64,000 nucleotides of DNA from Phenylobacterium sp. Root1290 (GCF_001425305.1 NZ_LMEE01000001.1:862103-926102); one strand, 5' to 3'; shown: positions 54,864-64,000, counted from the stretch's first letter. Notes: generated from the letters alone by a model not told the origin. Numbers and translations: made by a program.

Positions 54864-56330
54864 TCAAGGCTTCGCCGTACCCAGGCCGGGTTTCTGGAGT
54901 GCGCCGCCCTCGACCGCCACGGCCGGCGCGAACGCCCCGGTCCGGGGGCGGGCGAAGATCATGCGCGTCGCCTCGCCTTCCGGCCGCAGCTCGACCGGGC
55001 AGCCGTCCGACAGGCGCACGCCCAGGCCGCTGAGCGCCACGCCGTTCACGACCAGCTCGGCGCCGCCGACCGAGACCAGGGGGATGATGTTCAGCCGCCC
55101 GCCGCTGGTGGTGAAACGGACGGGCGCGCCGTCGGCGGTCTGCGCCTCGGCGATGCGCCAGGGCCTGGTCGCGTAGACCGCCTCGCCATTCTCGCGCAGC
55201 CAGGCGCCGATGGCCTTCAGCCGATCGAGCTGGGGCGTTGGGATCTGGGCGTCGTCACCGCGCGGGCCGATGTTGAGCAGCAGATTGCCGCCCTTGGAGA
55301 CGCTGTCGATCAGTTCGAGCAGCAGGTGCTCGGCGCTCTCGTAGTCGGCCTCGGTGTCGTTGCGGTTGAAGCCGAACGAGTGGCTCATGCCGCGGGTCGC
55401 CTCCCACTTGCGGTCCTGGATGTCGGCGAAGCGGACATACTCGGGGGTGCGAAAGTCGCTATGCGGCACCGGCGGCGGAACGACCCCGTCCGCCCCTGCC
55501 CCAGCCTTGGCGGCGCGGGCCTCGATCATCCGGTCGAGGACCAGGCGCGGCAGCTTGTGGCGCAGCAGGCGCGAGGTGAAGGTCGGGGTCTTCCAGCGGT
55601 CATTGACCACCCCGTCGGGTACGGCCGCGTAGTAGTCGTCGAACAGCGCATCGAGATCGTCCTGGGAGGTGGGCCAGGAGATGTCGTTCCACAGCACGCT
55701 GGGCTGATAGCGCTCGACGAGTTCGCGCGTCTGGGCCGCGGCGTAGGCGAGATAGGGGCCGCCCGGAACCGAGCCGACGAAGTCCATCAGCGTGCGCAGC
55801 GGCTCGGGATTGAAGCTCCAGTCGATGCCGCCGGAATAGTAGACGCCAAAGCGCAGGCCCGCCCGTCGCACGGCCGCGGCCAGTTCGCCGACCACGTCCC
55901 GCTCGGTGCGCCAGCCGTGGACATGGGGGTTGGCGACGTCGGAGGGCCAGAGGCAGAAGCCGTCGTGATGCTTGGTGACCAGCACCACGTAGCGGGCGCC
56001 CGAGCCGGCGATGGCCTCGGCCCAGGCGTCGGGATCCCAGTGCGCGAGGCCGGCGAGGAACGGCTCGCGGAAGCTGCGATAGGGCGCGCCGCCATAGGTC
56101 TCGCGGTGGAACGCCGCCGAGGGCGTGTCAGGCGACTTGATCGCGTTCTCGTACCACTCGGTATAGGGCGAGAGCGCCACGGCCCGGCGGTAGTCGGTCT
56201 TGAAGATGTCGGAGATCTTGCCGACCTTGGGCGCGAAGGCCGGGATCGAGAACAGTCCCCAATGGATGAAGACGCCGAGCTTGGCGTCGTCATACCAGGC
56301 CGGTAACGCACGCCCCGCAAACGCCGCCAT
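54864..56330 (-). CDS. Alpha-L-fucosidase (GH29 family)
   Basis: The 488-residue glycosidase has the GH29 N-terminus WYDDAKLGVFIHWGLFSIPAF, ARYVVLVTKHHDGFCLWPS, and SVLWNDISW with the nucleophile Asp. There is no signal peptide, so it is cytoplasmic and would act on imported oligosaccharide. No fucose pathway genes are next to it. The C-terminal part is a beta-sandwich. Confidence 0.93.
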   Translation of the reverse strand: MAAFAGRALPAWYDDAKLGVFIHWGLFSIPAFAPKVGKISDIFKTDYRRAVALSPYTEWYENAIKSPDTPSAAFHRETYGGAPYRSFREPFLAGLAHWDPDAWAEAIAGSGARYVVLVTKHHDGFCLWPSDVANPHVHGWRTERDVVGELAAAVRRAGLRFGVYYSGGIDWSFNPEPLRTLMDFVGSVPGGPYLAYAAAQTRELVERYQPSVLWNDISWPTSQDDLDALFDDYYAAVPDGVVNDRWKTPTFTSRLLRHKLPRLVLDRMIEARAAKAGAGADGVVPPPVPHSDFRTPEYVRFADIQDRKWEATRGMSHSFGFNRNDTEADYESAEHLLLELIDSVSKGGNLLLNIGPRGDDAQIPTPQLDRLKAIGAWLRENGEAVYATRPWRIAEAQTADGAPVRFTTSGGRLNIIPLVSVGGAELVVNGVALSGLGVRLSDGCPVELRPEGEATRMIFARPRTGAFAPAVAVEGGALQKPGLGTAKP

Positions 56331-56426
56331 GGCCGCCTCCCCGCGCCCCGGCCGGCGTCAGCCGCCGGCAGAGCTATCAGAACGGCGGGGCGGCGGCTTG
56401 GCAAGCCGCCGCATATCGACGTTCGA

Positions 56427-57932
56427 TCAGGCGGCGAGGTCCTGGCTGCGGCGCGCAGGCGGCCTGGAGAACTGCATGACGCCGTCGTCGACGGCGCCGA
56501 AGCGCAGGCTGACCAGGTCCAGGGCGTAGTTCTGGTGCAGCTTCCAGGGCTTCTTCGTCCCCTGCTTGGGGAACTGGTCGATGGAGCGCTGGACATAGCC
56601 GGAGGAGAAGTCGAGCCAGGGCGCCTCGCCCACGGTCGGGTCGGGCTTGGGCGTGCAGATCGGCTGGCCGGTGCGGTCCATGTGGTTGAGCAGGCGGCAG
56701 ACGTATTCGCACGTCAGGTCGCATTTCAGCGTCCAGGATGCGTTGGTGTAGCCGAAGGCCGAGGCCAGGTTCGGCACACCGCTGTACATCATGCCCTTGT
56801 AGCTCATCGTGTTGGCCATGTTGACGGGCTGGCCGTCGACGCTGACCTGCAGGCCGCTGAGCAGCTGGAGCTTCAGGCCCGTGGCGGTGACGACCACGTC
56901 GGCGTCGAGCTCCTGGCCCGACTTCAGCTTCAGGCCGGTGCTGGTGAAGCTGTCGATCTGGTCGGTGACCACCGAGGCCGAGCCGTCCTTGATCGCGTCG
57001 AACAGGTCGGCGTCCGGCACCAGGCACAGGCGCTGGTCCCAGGGGTTGTAGCGCGGGGTGAAGTGGGTCGCGACGTCGTAGTCCGGGCCCAGGTGCTGGC
57101 GCACCATGTCGATGATCTGCGCCTTGGTCTTCTCCGGCTTCTTGCGGGCCAGGTTGAAGAACAGCATGCCGAACAAGACGTTGCGCCAGCGGGTTATGCC
57201 ATAGGCCAGCTTGGCCGGCAGCTTGGCCCGCAGCCAGTTGGCGGCGGCGTCCTCGGCCGGGCGCGAGACCACGTAGGTCGGCGAGCGCTGCAGCATGGTG
57301 ACGTGGGCCGCGGTCTTGGCCATTTCGGGGACCAGGGTGACGGCGGTGGCGCCGCTGCCGATCACCACGACCTTCTTGCCCGAATAGTCGAGGTCTTCGG
57401 GCCACTTCTGGGGATGGACGATCTGGCCCTGGAACTGGTCGGTCCCGGCGAACGGCGGGGTGTAGCCCTCGGCGTAGTCGTAGTAGCCGGTGCACATGAA
57501 AAGGAAGTTGCAGGTCAGGCGGACCGCGTCCTTGTTCGGGCCGACCAGCGCCTCCACCGTCCAGCGGGCGTCGGCGGAGGACCAGGAGGCGCTCTTCACC
57601 TGATGGCCGTAGCGGATGTGGCGGTCGATGCCGTTCTCGGCGGCGGTGTCGCGCACGTACTTCAGGATCGAGGGGCCATCGGCGATGGCCTTGGCCTCGC
57701 GCCACGGCTTGAAGGCGTAGCCGAGAGTGTACATGTCGCTGTCGGAGCGGATGCCCGGGTAGCGGAACAGGTCCCAGGTGCCGCCGCTGGCCTGGCGTCC
57801 CTCGAGGATGGCGTAGGTCTTCCCCGGGCTGTTGGACTGGAGATGATACCCCGCGCCGATCCCGGAGAGCCCGGCCCCGACGATCAGCACGTCGAAATGT
57901 TCGCTGCCCACCAATGTCACCTTCTCAAACAA
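56427..57932 (-). CDS. Flavin-containing monooxygenase, Baeyer-Villiger type
   Basis: This 501-residue FAD/NADPH monooxygenase contains VLIVGAGLSGIGAGYHL (FAD site), VVVIGSGATAVTLVPEMA (NADP site), and between them FQGQIVHPQKWPED, which fits the F-x-G-x-x-x-H-x-x-x-W-P fingerprint of Baeyer-Villiger monooxygenases. The 57932 start is a TTG without a clear Shine-Dalgarno sequence; a GTG at 57920 is an alternative. Substrate unknown; a ketone is likely. Confidence 0.9.
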   Translation of the reverse strand: MFEKVTLVGSEHFDVLIVGAGLSGIGAGYHLQSNSPGKTYAILEGRQASGGTWDLFRYPGIRSDSDMYTLGYAFKPWREAKAIADGPSILKYVRDTAAENGIDRHIRYGHQVKSASWSSADARWTVEALVGPNKDAVRLTCNFLFMCTGYYDYAEGYTPPFAGTDQFQGQIVHPQKWPEDLDYSGKKVVVIGSGATAVTLVPEMAKTAAHVTMLQRSPTYVVSRPAEDAAANWLRAKLPAKLAYGITRWRNVLFGMLFFNLARKKPEKTKAQIIDMVRQHLGPDYDVATHFTPRYNPWDQRLCLVPDADLFDAIKDGSASVVTDQIDSFTSTGLKLKSGQELDADVVVTATGLKLQLLSGLQVSVDGQPVNMANTMSYKGMMYSGVPNLASAFGYTNASWTLKCDLTCEYVCRLLNHMDRTGQPICTPKPDPTVGEAPWLDFSSGYVQRSIDQFPKQGTKKPWKLHQNYALDLVSLRFGAVDDGVMQFSRPPARRSQDLAA

Positions 57933-58042
57933 GTGTTCGGCATCATGCGCTCTCGGACAGCGTTCGCCAAATCGGCGCCGGCGGCTTGCGGTCAGCGGCG
58001 GCGCGCTCTTTGATGGCGCCGCGTCCGCAGTCGGAGAGCTTC

Positions 58043-59302
58043 ATGACCCAGGCCGAAAAACCCCGCGTGGTGATCGTGGGCGGCGGCTTTGGCGGACTGG
58101 AGGCGGCGCGGACCCTGGCGCGGGCCGACTGCCAGATCACCCTGATCGACCAGCGCAACTACCACCTGTTCCAGCCCCTGCTCTACCAGGTGGCGACGGC
58201 GGCGCTGTCGCCGTCGGAGATCGCCTGGCCGCTGCGCCACGTGCTGACGCGGCAGGCCAATGCGCGGGTGGTGATGACCAAGGCGCAGTCGGTCGACCTG
58301 GCGGCCCGCAAGGTCGTCACCGAGGCGGGCGAGTTTCCCTACGACTACCTGATCGTCGCCACCGGGGCGACGCACTCGTACTTCGGCAAGCCACAGTGGG
58401 AGGCGGCCGCGCCGGGGCTCAAGAGCCTGGAGGACGCCACCGAATTGCGCCGCCGGGTGCTGTCGGCGTTCGAGCGGGCCGAGACCGCGCCGGCCGAACG
58501 GCGCGCGGCGCTGCTGACCTTCGTGGTGGTCGGCGGCGGGGCGACGGGCGTGGAGATGGCCGGGGCGGTCGCCGAACTGGCCCGCGACGCGCTGAGCCGC
58601 GACTTTCGCCAGATCGATCCTGGCCAAGCGCGGGTGCTGCTGGTCGAGGGCGGGCCGCGGGTGCTGCCGGCGCTGGCGCCCGACCTCTCGACCTATGCCG
58701 AGCGGGCGCTGGAGGGGCTGGGCGTCGAGGTGCGGACCTCAGCCATGGTCACGGACCTGGACGCCGGCGGCGTGGTGCTGGGCGAGACGCGGATCGCGGC
58801 CGAGACGATCGTCTGGGCGGCGGGGGTCGCCGCCTCGCCCCTGGCCGCGGGCCTCGACGTCGAGCACGACCGCGCCGGCCGGGTGAAGGTCGCGCCGGAC
58901 CTCTCCGTGCCCGGCCACCCTGAGGTGTTCGTGGTCGGCGACGCGGCGGCGATGGTCAGCGGCGACAAGCTAGCGCCCGGCATCGCGCCGGCCGCCAAGC
59001 AGGCGGGCAAGCACGCCGCGCGGCAGATCGCCGAGCGGCTGGCCGGACAGCCGGCCAGCGCGCCGTTCCGCTACGTCCACGCAGGAGACCTGGCCACCAT
59101 CGGCCGCCACGCCGCGGCGGTGCAGATCGGCAAGGTCAAGCTGACCGGGTTCATCGGCTGGGTGTTCTGGGGCGTGGCCCACGTCTACTTCCTGATCGGA
59201 CTGCGCAACCGCATCGCCGTGGCGTTCGACTGGCTGTGGAGCTGGCTCACCCGCCAGCGCAACATTCGCCTGATTGTTCAGCATCGCGGCCGCGAAAGCT
59301 GA
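58043..59302 (+). CDS. ndh: Type II NADH dehydrogenase (NDH-2)
   Basis: This 419-residue flavoprotein oxidises NADH to feed quinone without pumping protons. It starts at ATG 58043 with GGAGAG upstream. FAD motif VVIVGGGFGGLEAARTL, NADH motif FVVVGGGATGVEMAGAVAEL and GIAPAAKQAGKHAARQI are visible; the C-terminus (FDWLWSWLTRQRNIRLI) is an amphipathic membrane anchor. Divergent from the monooxygenase gene. TetR regulator follows 88 bases downstream. Confidence 0.93.
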   Translation: MTQAEKPRVVIVGGGFGGLEAARTLARADCQITLIDQRNYHLFQPLLYQVATAALSPSEIAWPLRHVLTRQANARVVMTKAQSVDLAARKVVTEAGEFPYDYLIVATGATHSYFGKPQWEAAAPGLKSLEDATELRRRVLSAFERAETAPAERRAALLTFVVVGGGATGVEMAGAVAELARDALSRDFRQIDPGQARVLLVEGGPRVLPALAPDLSTYAERALEGLGVEVRTSAMVTDLDAGGVVLGETRIAAETIVWAAGVAASPLAAGLDVEHDRAGRVKVAPDLSVPGHPEVFVVGDAAAMVSGDKLAPGIAPAAKQAGKHAARQIAERLAGQPASAPFRYVHAGDLATIGRHAAAVQIGKVKLTGFIGWVFWGVAHVYFLIGLRNRIAVAFDWLWSWLTRQRNIRLIVQHRGRES

Positions 59303-59347
59303 ACCAGGCCGCGCCGCCGGCTTGACGCTGTGGATAACCCCAGGTGA

Positions 59348-59363
59348 TGTAACGGGAGTTACA
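59348..59363. promoter_or_regulatory. Perfect palindrome, candidate TetR operator
   Basis: TGTAAC-GGGA-GTTACA (59348-59363) ends 27 bases before the TetR start codon. A TTGACG (59322-59327) lies upstream as a plausible -35, so the palindrome would overlap the -10 region and could mediate autorepression. Confidence 0.7.
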
Positions 59364-59390
59364 GACCGGTCGCTCACTGAAAGGCGGGAC

Positions 59391-59987
59391 ATGTCGGGCA
59401 AGAACGTCAAGGCCGAGGAGACGTCGCGCCGACCTGCGCGCGACCGGATCTTCGAGACCGCCCGCGACATGTTCTATCGCAAGGGCATCCGCGCCGTCGG
59501 CGTGGAGAGCATCGCCGCCGAGGCCGGCGCGACCAAGATGAGCCTCTACCGGAACTTCCCGTCCAAGGACGAACTGGTCGCCGAGGTGCTGCGCCAGCAG
59601 TCGCGCGAAGGCTGGGTCTGGTGGGACGAGGTCGTCGCCCGCTACGACACGCCGCGCGCCCAGCTGGAAGGGTTGTTCGACGCCTTCGCCGAACGCTCGG
59701 AGAGCTCGGAGGCGCACGGCTGCGCGCTGTGCAACGCCGCCGTCGAACTGCATGAGCCTGGACACCCTGCCTTCCTGGTCGCCAAGGCTCACAAGCTGGA
59801 AACGCGGCGGCGGCTGATCGAGCTGGCCCGCGCGGCCGGGGCGCCCGACGACGAGCTGGGCGATGGCCTGCTGCTGCTGCTGGAAGGCTCGCACATGGCC
59901 CGCATCACCCTGGGCGGCGAAGGCCCGGACCGGCTGCTGCCGCGCACGGCGCGGGCCCTGATCCGCGAGTACATCGACCGCGCATGA
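59391..59987 (+). CDS. TetR/AcrR family transcriptional regulator
   Basis: The 198-residue regulator starts at ATG 59391 with AAGGCGGGA upstream. Its helix-turn-helix lies in about residues 25-62 (ETARDMFYRKGIRAVGVESIAAEAGATKMSLYRNF). The C-terminal domain, with Cys-containing AHGCALCNAAVELHEPGHP, binds an unknown ligand. Target is probably itself, and maybe ndh upstream. Confidence 0.93.
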   Translation: MSGKNVKAEETSRRPARDRIFETARDMFYRKGIRAVGVESIAAEAGATKMSLYRNFPSKDELVAEVLRQQSREGWVWWDEVVARYDTPRAQLEGLFDAFAERSESSEAHGCALCNAAVELHEPGHPAFLVAKAHKLETRRRLIELARAAGAPDDELGDGLLLLLEGSHMARITLGGEGPDRLLPRTARALIREYIDRA

Positions 59988-60125
59988 AAAAGGCCCGACG
60001 CTGGCGCGCGGCAAATGTCGACCAATGATCCGCGGCGGGCCAAAGTGACCCGCGACGGGGCGTGCGGCAGCCTGTAGAGAACGCGGCGCGTTGAACTGAC
60101 ATAACGACATTCTGAAAGTGCGCGC

Positions 60126-62822
60126 GTGCCGGATAGAGCTGCCAAGTCGCCGCCCTCGGAGCTGAGGGCCAGGGTTCGGGTTTTGGGCCGCGTTCTGGGG
60201 GATGTGATCAAATCCCAGGACGGCCAGGTGCTGTTCGACCGCATCGAGGACATCCGCAAAACCTCGGTGGCCTTCCACCGCGAGGGCGGCGCGGCCAACG
60301 CGGCGCTGCTGGAGGAGCGGCTGCGCAGTCTGGACCTGAACGAGACCGTGCGGTTCGCCCACTCGTTCGCCTGCTTCCTGCAGATCACCAACATCGCCGA
60401 GGACTACGTCCAGCGCCGCAAGGCCGGCGACCCGCGCCCCGACACGCTGGCCGGCAGCCTGGAGTCGCTGGCCGCCGAAGGCGTGCAGACGCCGGCCGTG
60501 GCCAAGATGCTGCAGACCGCCTTCATCGCCCCGGTCATCACCGCGCACCCGACCGAGGTGCGCCGCAAGAGCGTGCTCGATCGCACCGGCGCCATCGCCG
60601 CGGCCCTGAGCGCCCTGGAGCAGGCGGTCGGCGAGGCCGCCAAGCACGACCGCGAGTTGGAACTGCTGCGCGAAGTGGCGATCTTCTGGCGCACCCGGCT
60701 GCTGCGCGGCGTTCGCCTGGGCGTGATCGACGAGATCGAGACCGCGGTCTCGTATTTCGAGCGCAGCTTCCTGGCCGAACTGCCCCGGCTGTACGCCCGC
60801 TGGACCCGGCAGCTGGACGCCCAGTTGCCCAGTTTCCTGCGCATCGGCTCGTGGGTCGGCGGCGACCGCGACGGCAATCCGTTCGTGACCGACGCCGTGC
60901 AGCGCCAGGCGTTCGCCCGCCAGTCGCAGGCCGCGCTGCTGAACTATCTCGAACGCATCCACGCCCTGGGGGCGGAGCTGTCGCTGTCGAGCACGCTGGC
61001 CAAGGTCACCCCGGCGCTGCAGGCGCTGGCCGACGCGTCGGGGGACGCCTCGCCGCAACGCGGGGACGAGCCCTATCGCAGGGCCCTGCGCGGGGTCTAT
61101 GCCCGCCTGGCGGCGACCTATCCGATCCTGACCGGCGAAAGCCCGCCGCGCCCCTCGCCGCTGCCGGCCGAGCCGTACGCCACGGCCCAGGCGCTGAAGG
61201 CCGATCTGCAGGTGATCCTCGACAGCCTGATCGCCAACCACGGCGACACCTTCGCCATCGGCCCGCTGCCCGAGCTGATCCGGGCGGTCGACTGTTTCGG
61301 CTTCCATCTGGCGACGCTGGACCTGCGCCAGAACTCGGCGGTCCATGCGCGGACGATCGCCGAGCTGATGGCCGTGGCCGGCGTCTGCCCCGACTATGGT
61401 GCGCTGGACGAACAGGCCCGCCAGGACCTGCTGCTATCCGAGCTGGCGCACGGGCGACTCCTCTACTCGCCCTATGCCGAATACAGCGAGGAAACCCGCC
61501 GCGAGTACGCGGTGCTGGCCCAGGCCGCGCGTTCGCGCCAGCAGTACGGCCGCCAGGCGATCGTCGCCTACATCGTCTCCAACACCACCTCGGTCTCCGA
61601 CCTGCTGGAGGTCTACATCCTGCTGAAGGAGGTCGGCCTCTTCCATCCGGGCGAGACCCCACGCACCGAGGTGTTCGCCGAGCCGCTGTTCGAGACCATC
61701 GGCGACCTGCGCGCCGCCCCCGACACCATGCGGGCCTATCTGTCGCTGCCGCTGATCAAGTCGCTGCTGGCCGAAGGCCGGCTGCAGGAAGTGATGATCG
61801 GCTACTCCGACTCCAACAAGGACGGCAGCTACCTGACCTCGACCTGGGAACTGCACCAGGCCTCGCGCGCGCTGCTGGCGGCGACGGACGAGATGGGCCT
61901 GCGCCTGCAACTGTTCCACGGCCGCGGCGGCACGGTGGGCCGTGGCGGCGGGTCCAGCTACGAGGCCCTGCTGGCCCAGCCGGAAGGCACGGTGCGCGGC
62001 CGTATCCGCATCACCGAACAGGGCGAGGTGGTCGCCAACAAGTACGCCGACCCGCAACTGGCCGATCAGAGCCTGGAGACCATCACCGCCGGGGTGGTGC
62101 TGGCCTCGCTGCGCAAGCCCTCGGCCGAACGGCTGGGCGAAAAGCACGCCCCGGTGCTCGACAAGCTCTCGCAGGCCTCGATGGAGGCCTATCGCAACCT
62201 GGTCTACGAAACCCCTGGGTTCGTGGACTATTTCTACGGCGCGACGCCGCTGACCGAGATCGTCGAACTGAACATCGGCAGCCGGCCGGCCTCACGCCAG
62301 CCGACCCGCAGCATCGAGGGCCTGCGCGCCATCCCGTGGGTGTTCTCGTGGTCGCAGTCGCGCACCATGCTGCCGGGCTGGTACGGCTTCGGGTCGGCGA
62401 TCGAGGCCTCCGGCGTGTCGCTGAGCGAACTGAACGAACTGCACGAGGCCTGGCCGTTCTTCGCCACGACGCTCGCCAACATGGAAATGGTGCTGGCCAA
62501 GAGCGACATGCTGATCGCCCGCCGCTACGCGGGACTGGTCGAGGACCAGGCCCTGGCGACGACGATCTTCGGCCGCATCGAGGCGGAGTGGAACAGGACC
62601 GTCGAGGCGCTGCTGACGATCAGCGGCCAGACCGCGCTGCTGGACCGCCACCCGGACCTGGCCGAGGCGCTGCGCACCCGCCTGCCCTACATCGATCCGC
62701 TCAATCACCTGCAGATCGAGCTGATCCGCCGCCGCCGCGCCGGCGACGAGGCCGAGGCCGTGCGCGAAGGCATCCACCTGACCATCAACGGCGTCGCCGC
62801 GGGCCTGCGCAACAGCGGATAG
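60126..62822 (+). CDS. ppc: Phosphoenolpyruvate carboxylase
   Basis: This 898-residue enzyme fixes bicarbonate onto PEP to give oxaloacetate. Catalytic segments are VITAHPTEVRRKS (His), GYSDSNKDGSYLTSTWELHQA (Lys) and FHGRGGTVGRGGGSSYE. The C-terminus reads RNSG where most enzymes end QNTG; the change is conservative. GTG start at 60126. No nearby genes share a pathway. Confidence 0.97.
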   Translation: MPDRAAKSPPSELRARVRVLGRVLGDVIKSQDGQVLFDRIEDIRKTSVAFHREGGAANAALLEERLRSLDLNETVRFAHSFACFLQITNIAEDYVQRRKAGDPRPDTLAGSLESLAAEGVQTPAVAKMLQTAFIAPVITAHPTEVRRKSVLDRTGAIAAALSALEQAVGEAAKHDRELELLREVAIFWRTRLLRGVRLGVIDEIETAVSYFERSFLAELPRLYARWTRQLDAQLPSFLRIGSWVGGDRDGNPFVTDAVQRQAFARQSQAALLNYLERIHALGAELSLSSTLAKVTPALQALADASGDASPQRGDEPYRRALRGVYARLAATYPILTGESPPRPSPLPAEPYATAQALKADLQVILDSLIANHGDTFAIGPLPELIRAVDCFGFHLATLDLRQNSAVHARTIAELMAVAGVCPDYGALDEQARQDLLLSELAHGRLLYSPYAEYSEETRREYAVLAQAARSRQQYGRQAIVAYIVSNTTSVSDLLEVYILLKEVGLFHPGETPRTEVFAEPLFETIGDLRAAPDTMRAYLSLPLIKSLLAEGRLQEVMIGYSDSNKDGSYLTSTWELHQASRALLAATDEMGLRLQLFHGRGGTVGRGGGSSYEALLAQPEGTVRGRIRITEQGEVVANKYADPQLADQSLETITAGVVLASLRKPSAERLGEKHAPVLDKLSQASMEAYRNLVYETPGFVDYFYGATPLTEIVELNIGSRPASRQPTRSIEGLRAIPWVFSWSQSRTMLPGWYGFGSAIEASGVSLSELNELHEAWPFFATTLANMEMVLAKSDMLIARRYAGLVEDQALATTIFGRIEAEWNRTVEALLTISGQTALLDRHPDLAEALRTRLPYIDPLNHLQIELIRRRRAGDEAEAVREGIHLTINGVAAGLRNSG

Positions 62823-62908
62823 CGTTCGACCCGCGGGGCGGCGGCGCCTATGGTCTGGAGCCTGGCCGAGTGACTCAGGCCATCGGTTTCCAGGCTGAGG
62901 GGGCGCCC

Positions 62909-63319
62909 GTGTTCGATGATCTTCCCGATATTCTGCTGCGTCACCGACGCGTGGTCGGATGCGTCGCGATCGCCATCGCGCTGCTGACCTGGGCGGTCGA
63001 CTGGGCGGGCCTGGTCTATCACTGCCCGTTCTGCCGCACGCAGCGCACGGTGATCGGCCTGCTCGGTCTGCTGCTCCTGCTGCCGAACCCCGCACACTGG
63101 CTGGTCAGGTACCTGTCGGCCGTGTTCGCGGTCTTCGGCCTCTCGGTCGGCGCGACGCAGCACTTTCGCGGCTGGGCGAAGATCATGTCGGGCAAGTTCA
63201 CCTGGGGCGAGCAGTGGTACCTCAACGCCTGGATGCTGTCGGGCTTTGCGATCCTGATCATCACCGCGCTGGTGCTGCTGATCTGGCGCTGGCGCAGGCC
63301 GGCGGCGGAAGTTTCCTAG
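62909..63319 (+). CDS. DsbB-like membrane protein with a single CxxC pair
   Basis: The 136-residue protein starts at GTG 62909 with GAGGGGG upstream. It has four membrane helices; a CPFC motif (Cys39, Cys42) follows the first helix, then RTQRTVIGLLGLLLLLP. This resembles the first periplasmic loop of DsbB (CxxC then Arg), but the second DsbB cysteine pair is absent. It may pass electrons or be an unrelated redox or metal site. Confidence 0.65.
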   Translation: MFDDLPDILLRHRRVVGCVAIAIALLTWAVDWAGLVYHCPFCRTQRTVIGLLGLLLLLPNPAHWLVRYLSAVFAVFGLSVGATQHFRGWAKIMSGKFTWGEQWYLNAWMLSGFAILIITALVLLIWRWRRPAAEVS

Positions 63320-63407
63320 ACGCCGCCTGCGGAAAAAGTCGCGCGGCTGTCGGATCGGACGCCACGCGAACGTCCTTTGGTCTGCACAACCCCAAGGAGG
63401 AAGTCCC

Positions 63408-63761
63408 ATGCCCTATGTCGACGGTTTCGTGCTCGCCGTGCCGAAGGCCAATATCGAGGCCTACAAGGACATCGCCCGCAACGCCGGCGCGGTCTGGAAG
63501 GACCATGGCGCGCTGGCCTATGTCGAATGCATCGGCGACGACACGCCCTATGGCGAGCTGACCTCGTTCCCGCGCGCCGTCCAGGCCAAGGACGACGAGG
63601 TCGTGGTGTTCTCGTGGATCGTCTACGCCTCACGCGCCAGCCGCGACGAGATCAACGCCAAGGTCATGGCCGACCCGCGCATCCAGATGGACCCCGCCAA
63701 GATGCCCTTCGACGGCGCGCGGATGATCTTCGGGGGGTTCGAGAGCTTCGTCGAACTGTGA
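63408..63761 (+). CDS. DUF1428 family protein
   Basis: The 117-residue protein has the DUF1428 dimeric alpha/beta-barrel pattern (PYVDGFVLAVPKANIEAYKDIA, then VVVFSWIVYASRASRDEINAKVMAD, FDGARMIFGGFESFVEL). AAGGAGG lies seven bases before the ATG. Cytoplasmic; no function known. Confidence 0.92.
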   Translation: MPYVDGFVLAVPKANIEAYKDIARNAGAVWKDHGALAYVECIGDDTPYGELTSFPRAVQAKDDEVVVFSWIVYASRASRDEINAKVMADPRIQMDPAKMPFDGARMIFGGFESFVEL

Positions 63762-63914
63762 CCGCCTAAGGTGGCGCCCGCAGGCGCATCGCTACCCTGA
63801 GCTTGCGGGCGTTACATTCGTTTACGTTATTTTTCAAATACTTGTTGGCGCATCTGCATAGAAGCGCGCCATAGCTGCGTTCACGAGGGCAGTTGGCCAA
63901 CGGGACGTGAGCAG

Positions 63915-64000
63915 ATGTTGAAGCACTTGTCGGCGGCGTCGGTTCTTTGCCTGGGGATCGCCTGCGCGGCCCCCGCCGCAGGAGCCCAGGACGCCGGGGC
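63915..64000 (+). CDS. Start of an exported protein (truncated by window end)
   Basis: ATG 63915 opens a frame whose 28 visible residues form a signal peptide (LKHLSAASVLCLGIACAAPAAGAQ). The gene continues past the window. The upstream gap (63762-63914) includes an unusually AT-rich tract near 63815-63850, a likely promoter. Confidence 0.6.
   Translation, partial: MLKHLSAASVLCLGIACAAPAAGAQDAG

Noticed and set aside
60851..63319. 822-codon frame overlapping ppc
   Set aside because: It is a shadow in another frame of ppc; only its last 136 codons (from 62909) are a real gene.

Overview
The window is a high-GC, densely packed chromosomal segment from an alphaproteobacterium, almost certainly a Caulobacteraceae (Caulobacter or a close relative). 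The main evidence is: an alphaproteobacterial SOS operator (GTTC-N7-GTTC) before uvrA; a DipM-type division protein (four LysM domains plus a degenerate LytM domain) close to an FtsN-like SPOR protein, with the tat, scp, nagZ, serS, surE and pcm genes between them; a TonB-dependent receptor paired with an AraC-type regulator; and frequent GTG starts. I see no insertion sequence, prophage, CRISPR array or rRNA. One tRNA gene (Val, anticodon CAC) is present.

Layout. 0-11 kb: start of an ABC-F ATPase gene, then DNA-repair genes (ada with a coupled 2OG-Fe(II) oxygenase, uvrA with an SOS box, ogt) mixed with an M19 dipeptidase, a crotonase, a three-gene operon ending in an N-acyl-D-amino-acid deacylase-like amidohydrolase, and a GST. 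11-19 kb: a membrane protein, trmFO, then a minus-strand block yajC-secD-secF-(Mth938/NDUFAF3-like)-(PuuD-like membrane protein)-(squalene/phytoene-synthase-like, NDUFAF6-like). 19-30 kb: a long minus-strand run ftsN-nagZ-scpA-scpB-tatA-tatB-tatC-serS-surE-pcm-dipM, with dgt upstream. Several junctions are GTGA or ATGA overlaps, and a strong hairpin lies between tatA and tatB.

30-49 kb: housekeeping and small envelope genes: erpA, a CsgG-like secreted protein, xthA, two secreted proteins in tandem, DUF4126 and YidB proteins, a racemase, glutathione peroxidase, two oxidoreductases, a conserved unknown, a VanZ-like protein, a MATE exporter, class II DAHP synthase, an O-antigen-ligase-like protein coupled to gor, then rpiA, glmU, gph and tRNA-Val. 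49-64 kb is the more accessory part: an NTF2-like secreted protein, a periplasmic cyclophilin, a TonB receptor with an AraC regulator and an HtaA-domain protein, a CoaD-like adenylyltransferase, a GH29 fucosidase, a Baeyer-Villiger-type monooxygenase, a type II NADH dehydrogenase, a TetR regulator, ppc, a DsbB-like protein with a single CxxC pair, a DUF1428 protein and the start of an exported protein.

Functional themes: alkylation and UV damage repair; protein export (Sec and Tat) next to cell-division and peptidoglycan-remodelling genes; and putative complex I assembly factors linked to SecDF-YajC. I found no obvious new multi-gene system. The best leads are the ada-coupled oxygenase that is not a classical AlkB, the PuuD-like membrane protein inside the NDUFAF3/NDUFAF6-SecDF neighbourhood, a 21-bp direct repeat that looks like the AraC-family operator of the TonB receptor, and a second-type CoaD-like enzyme.
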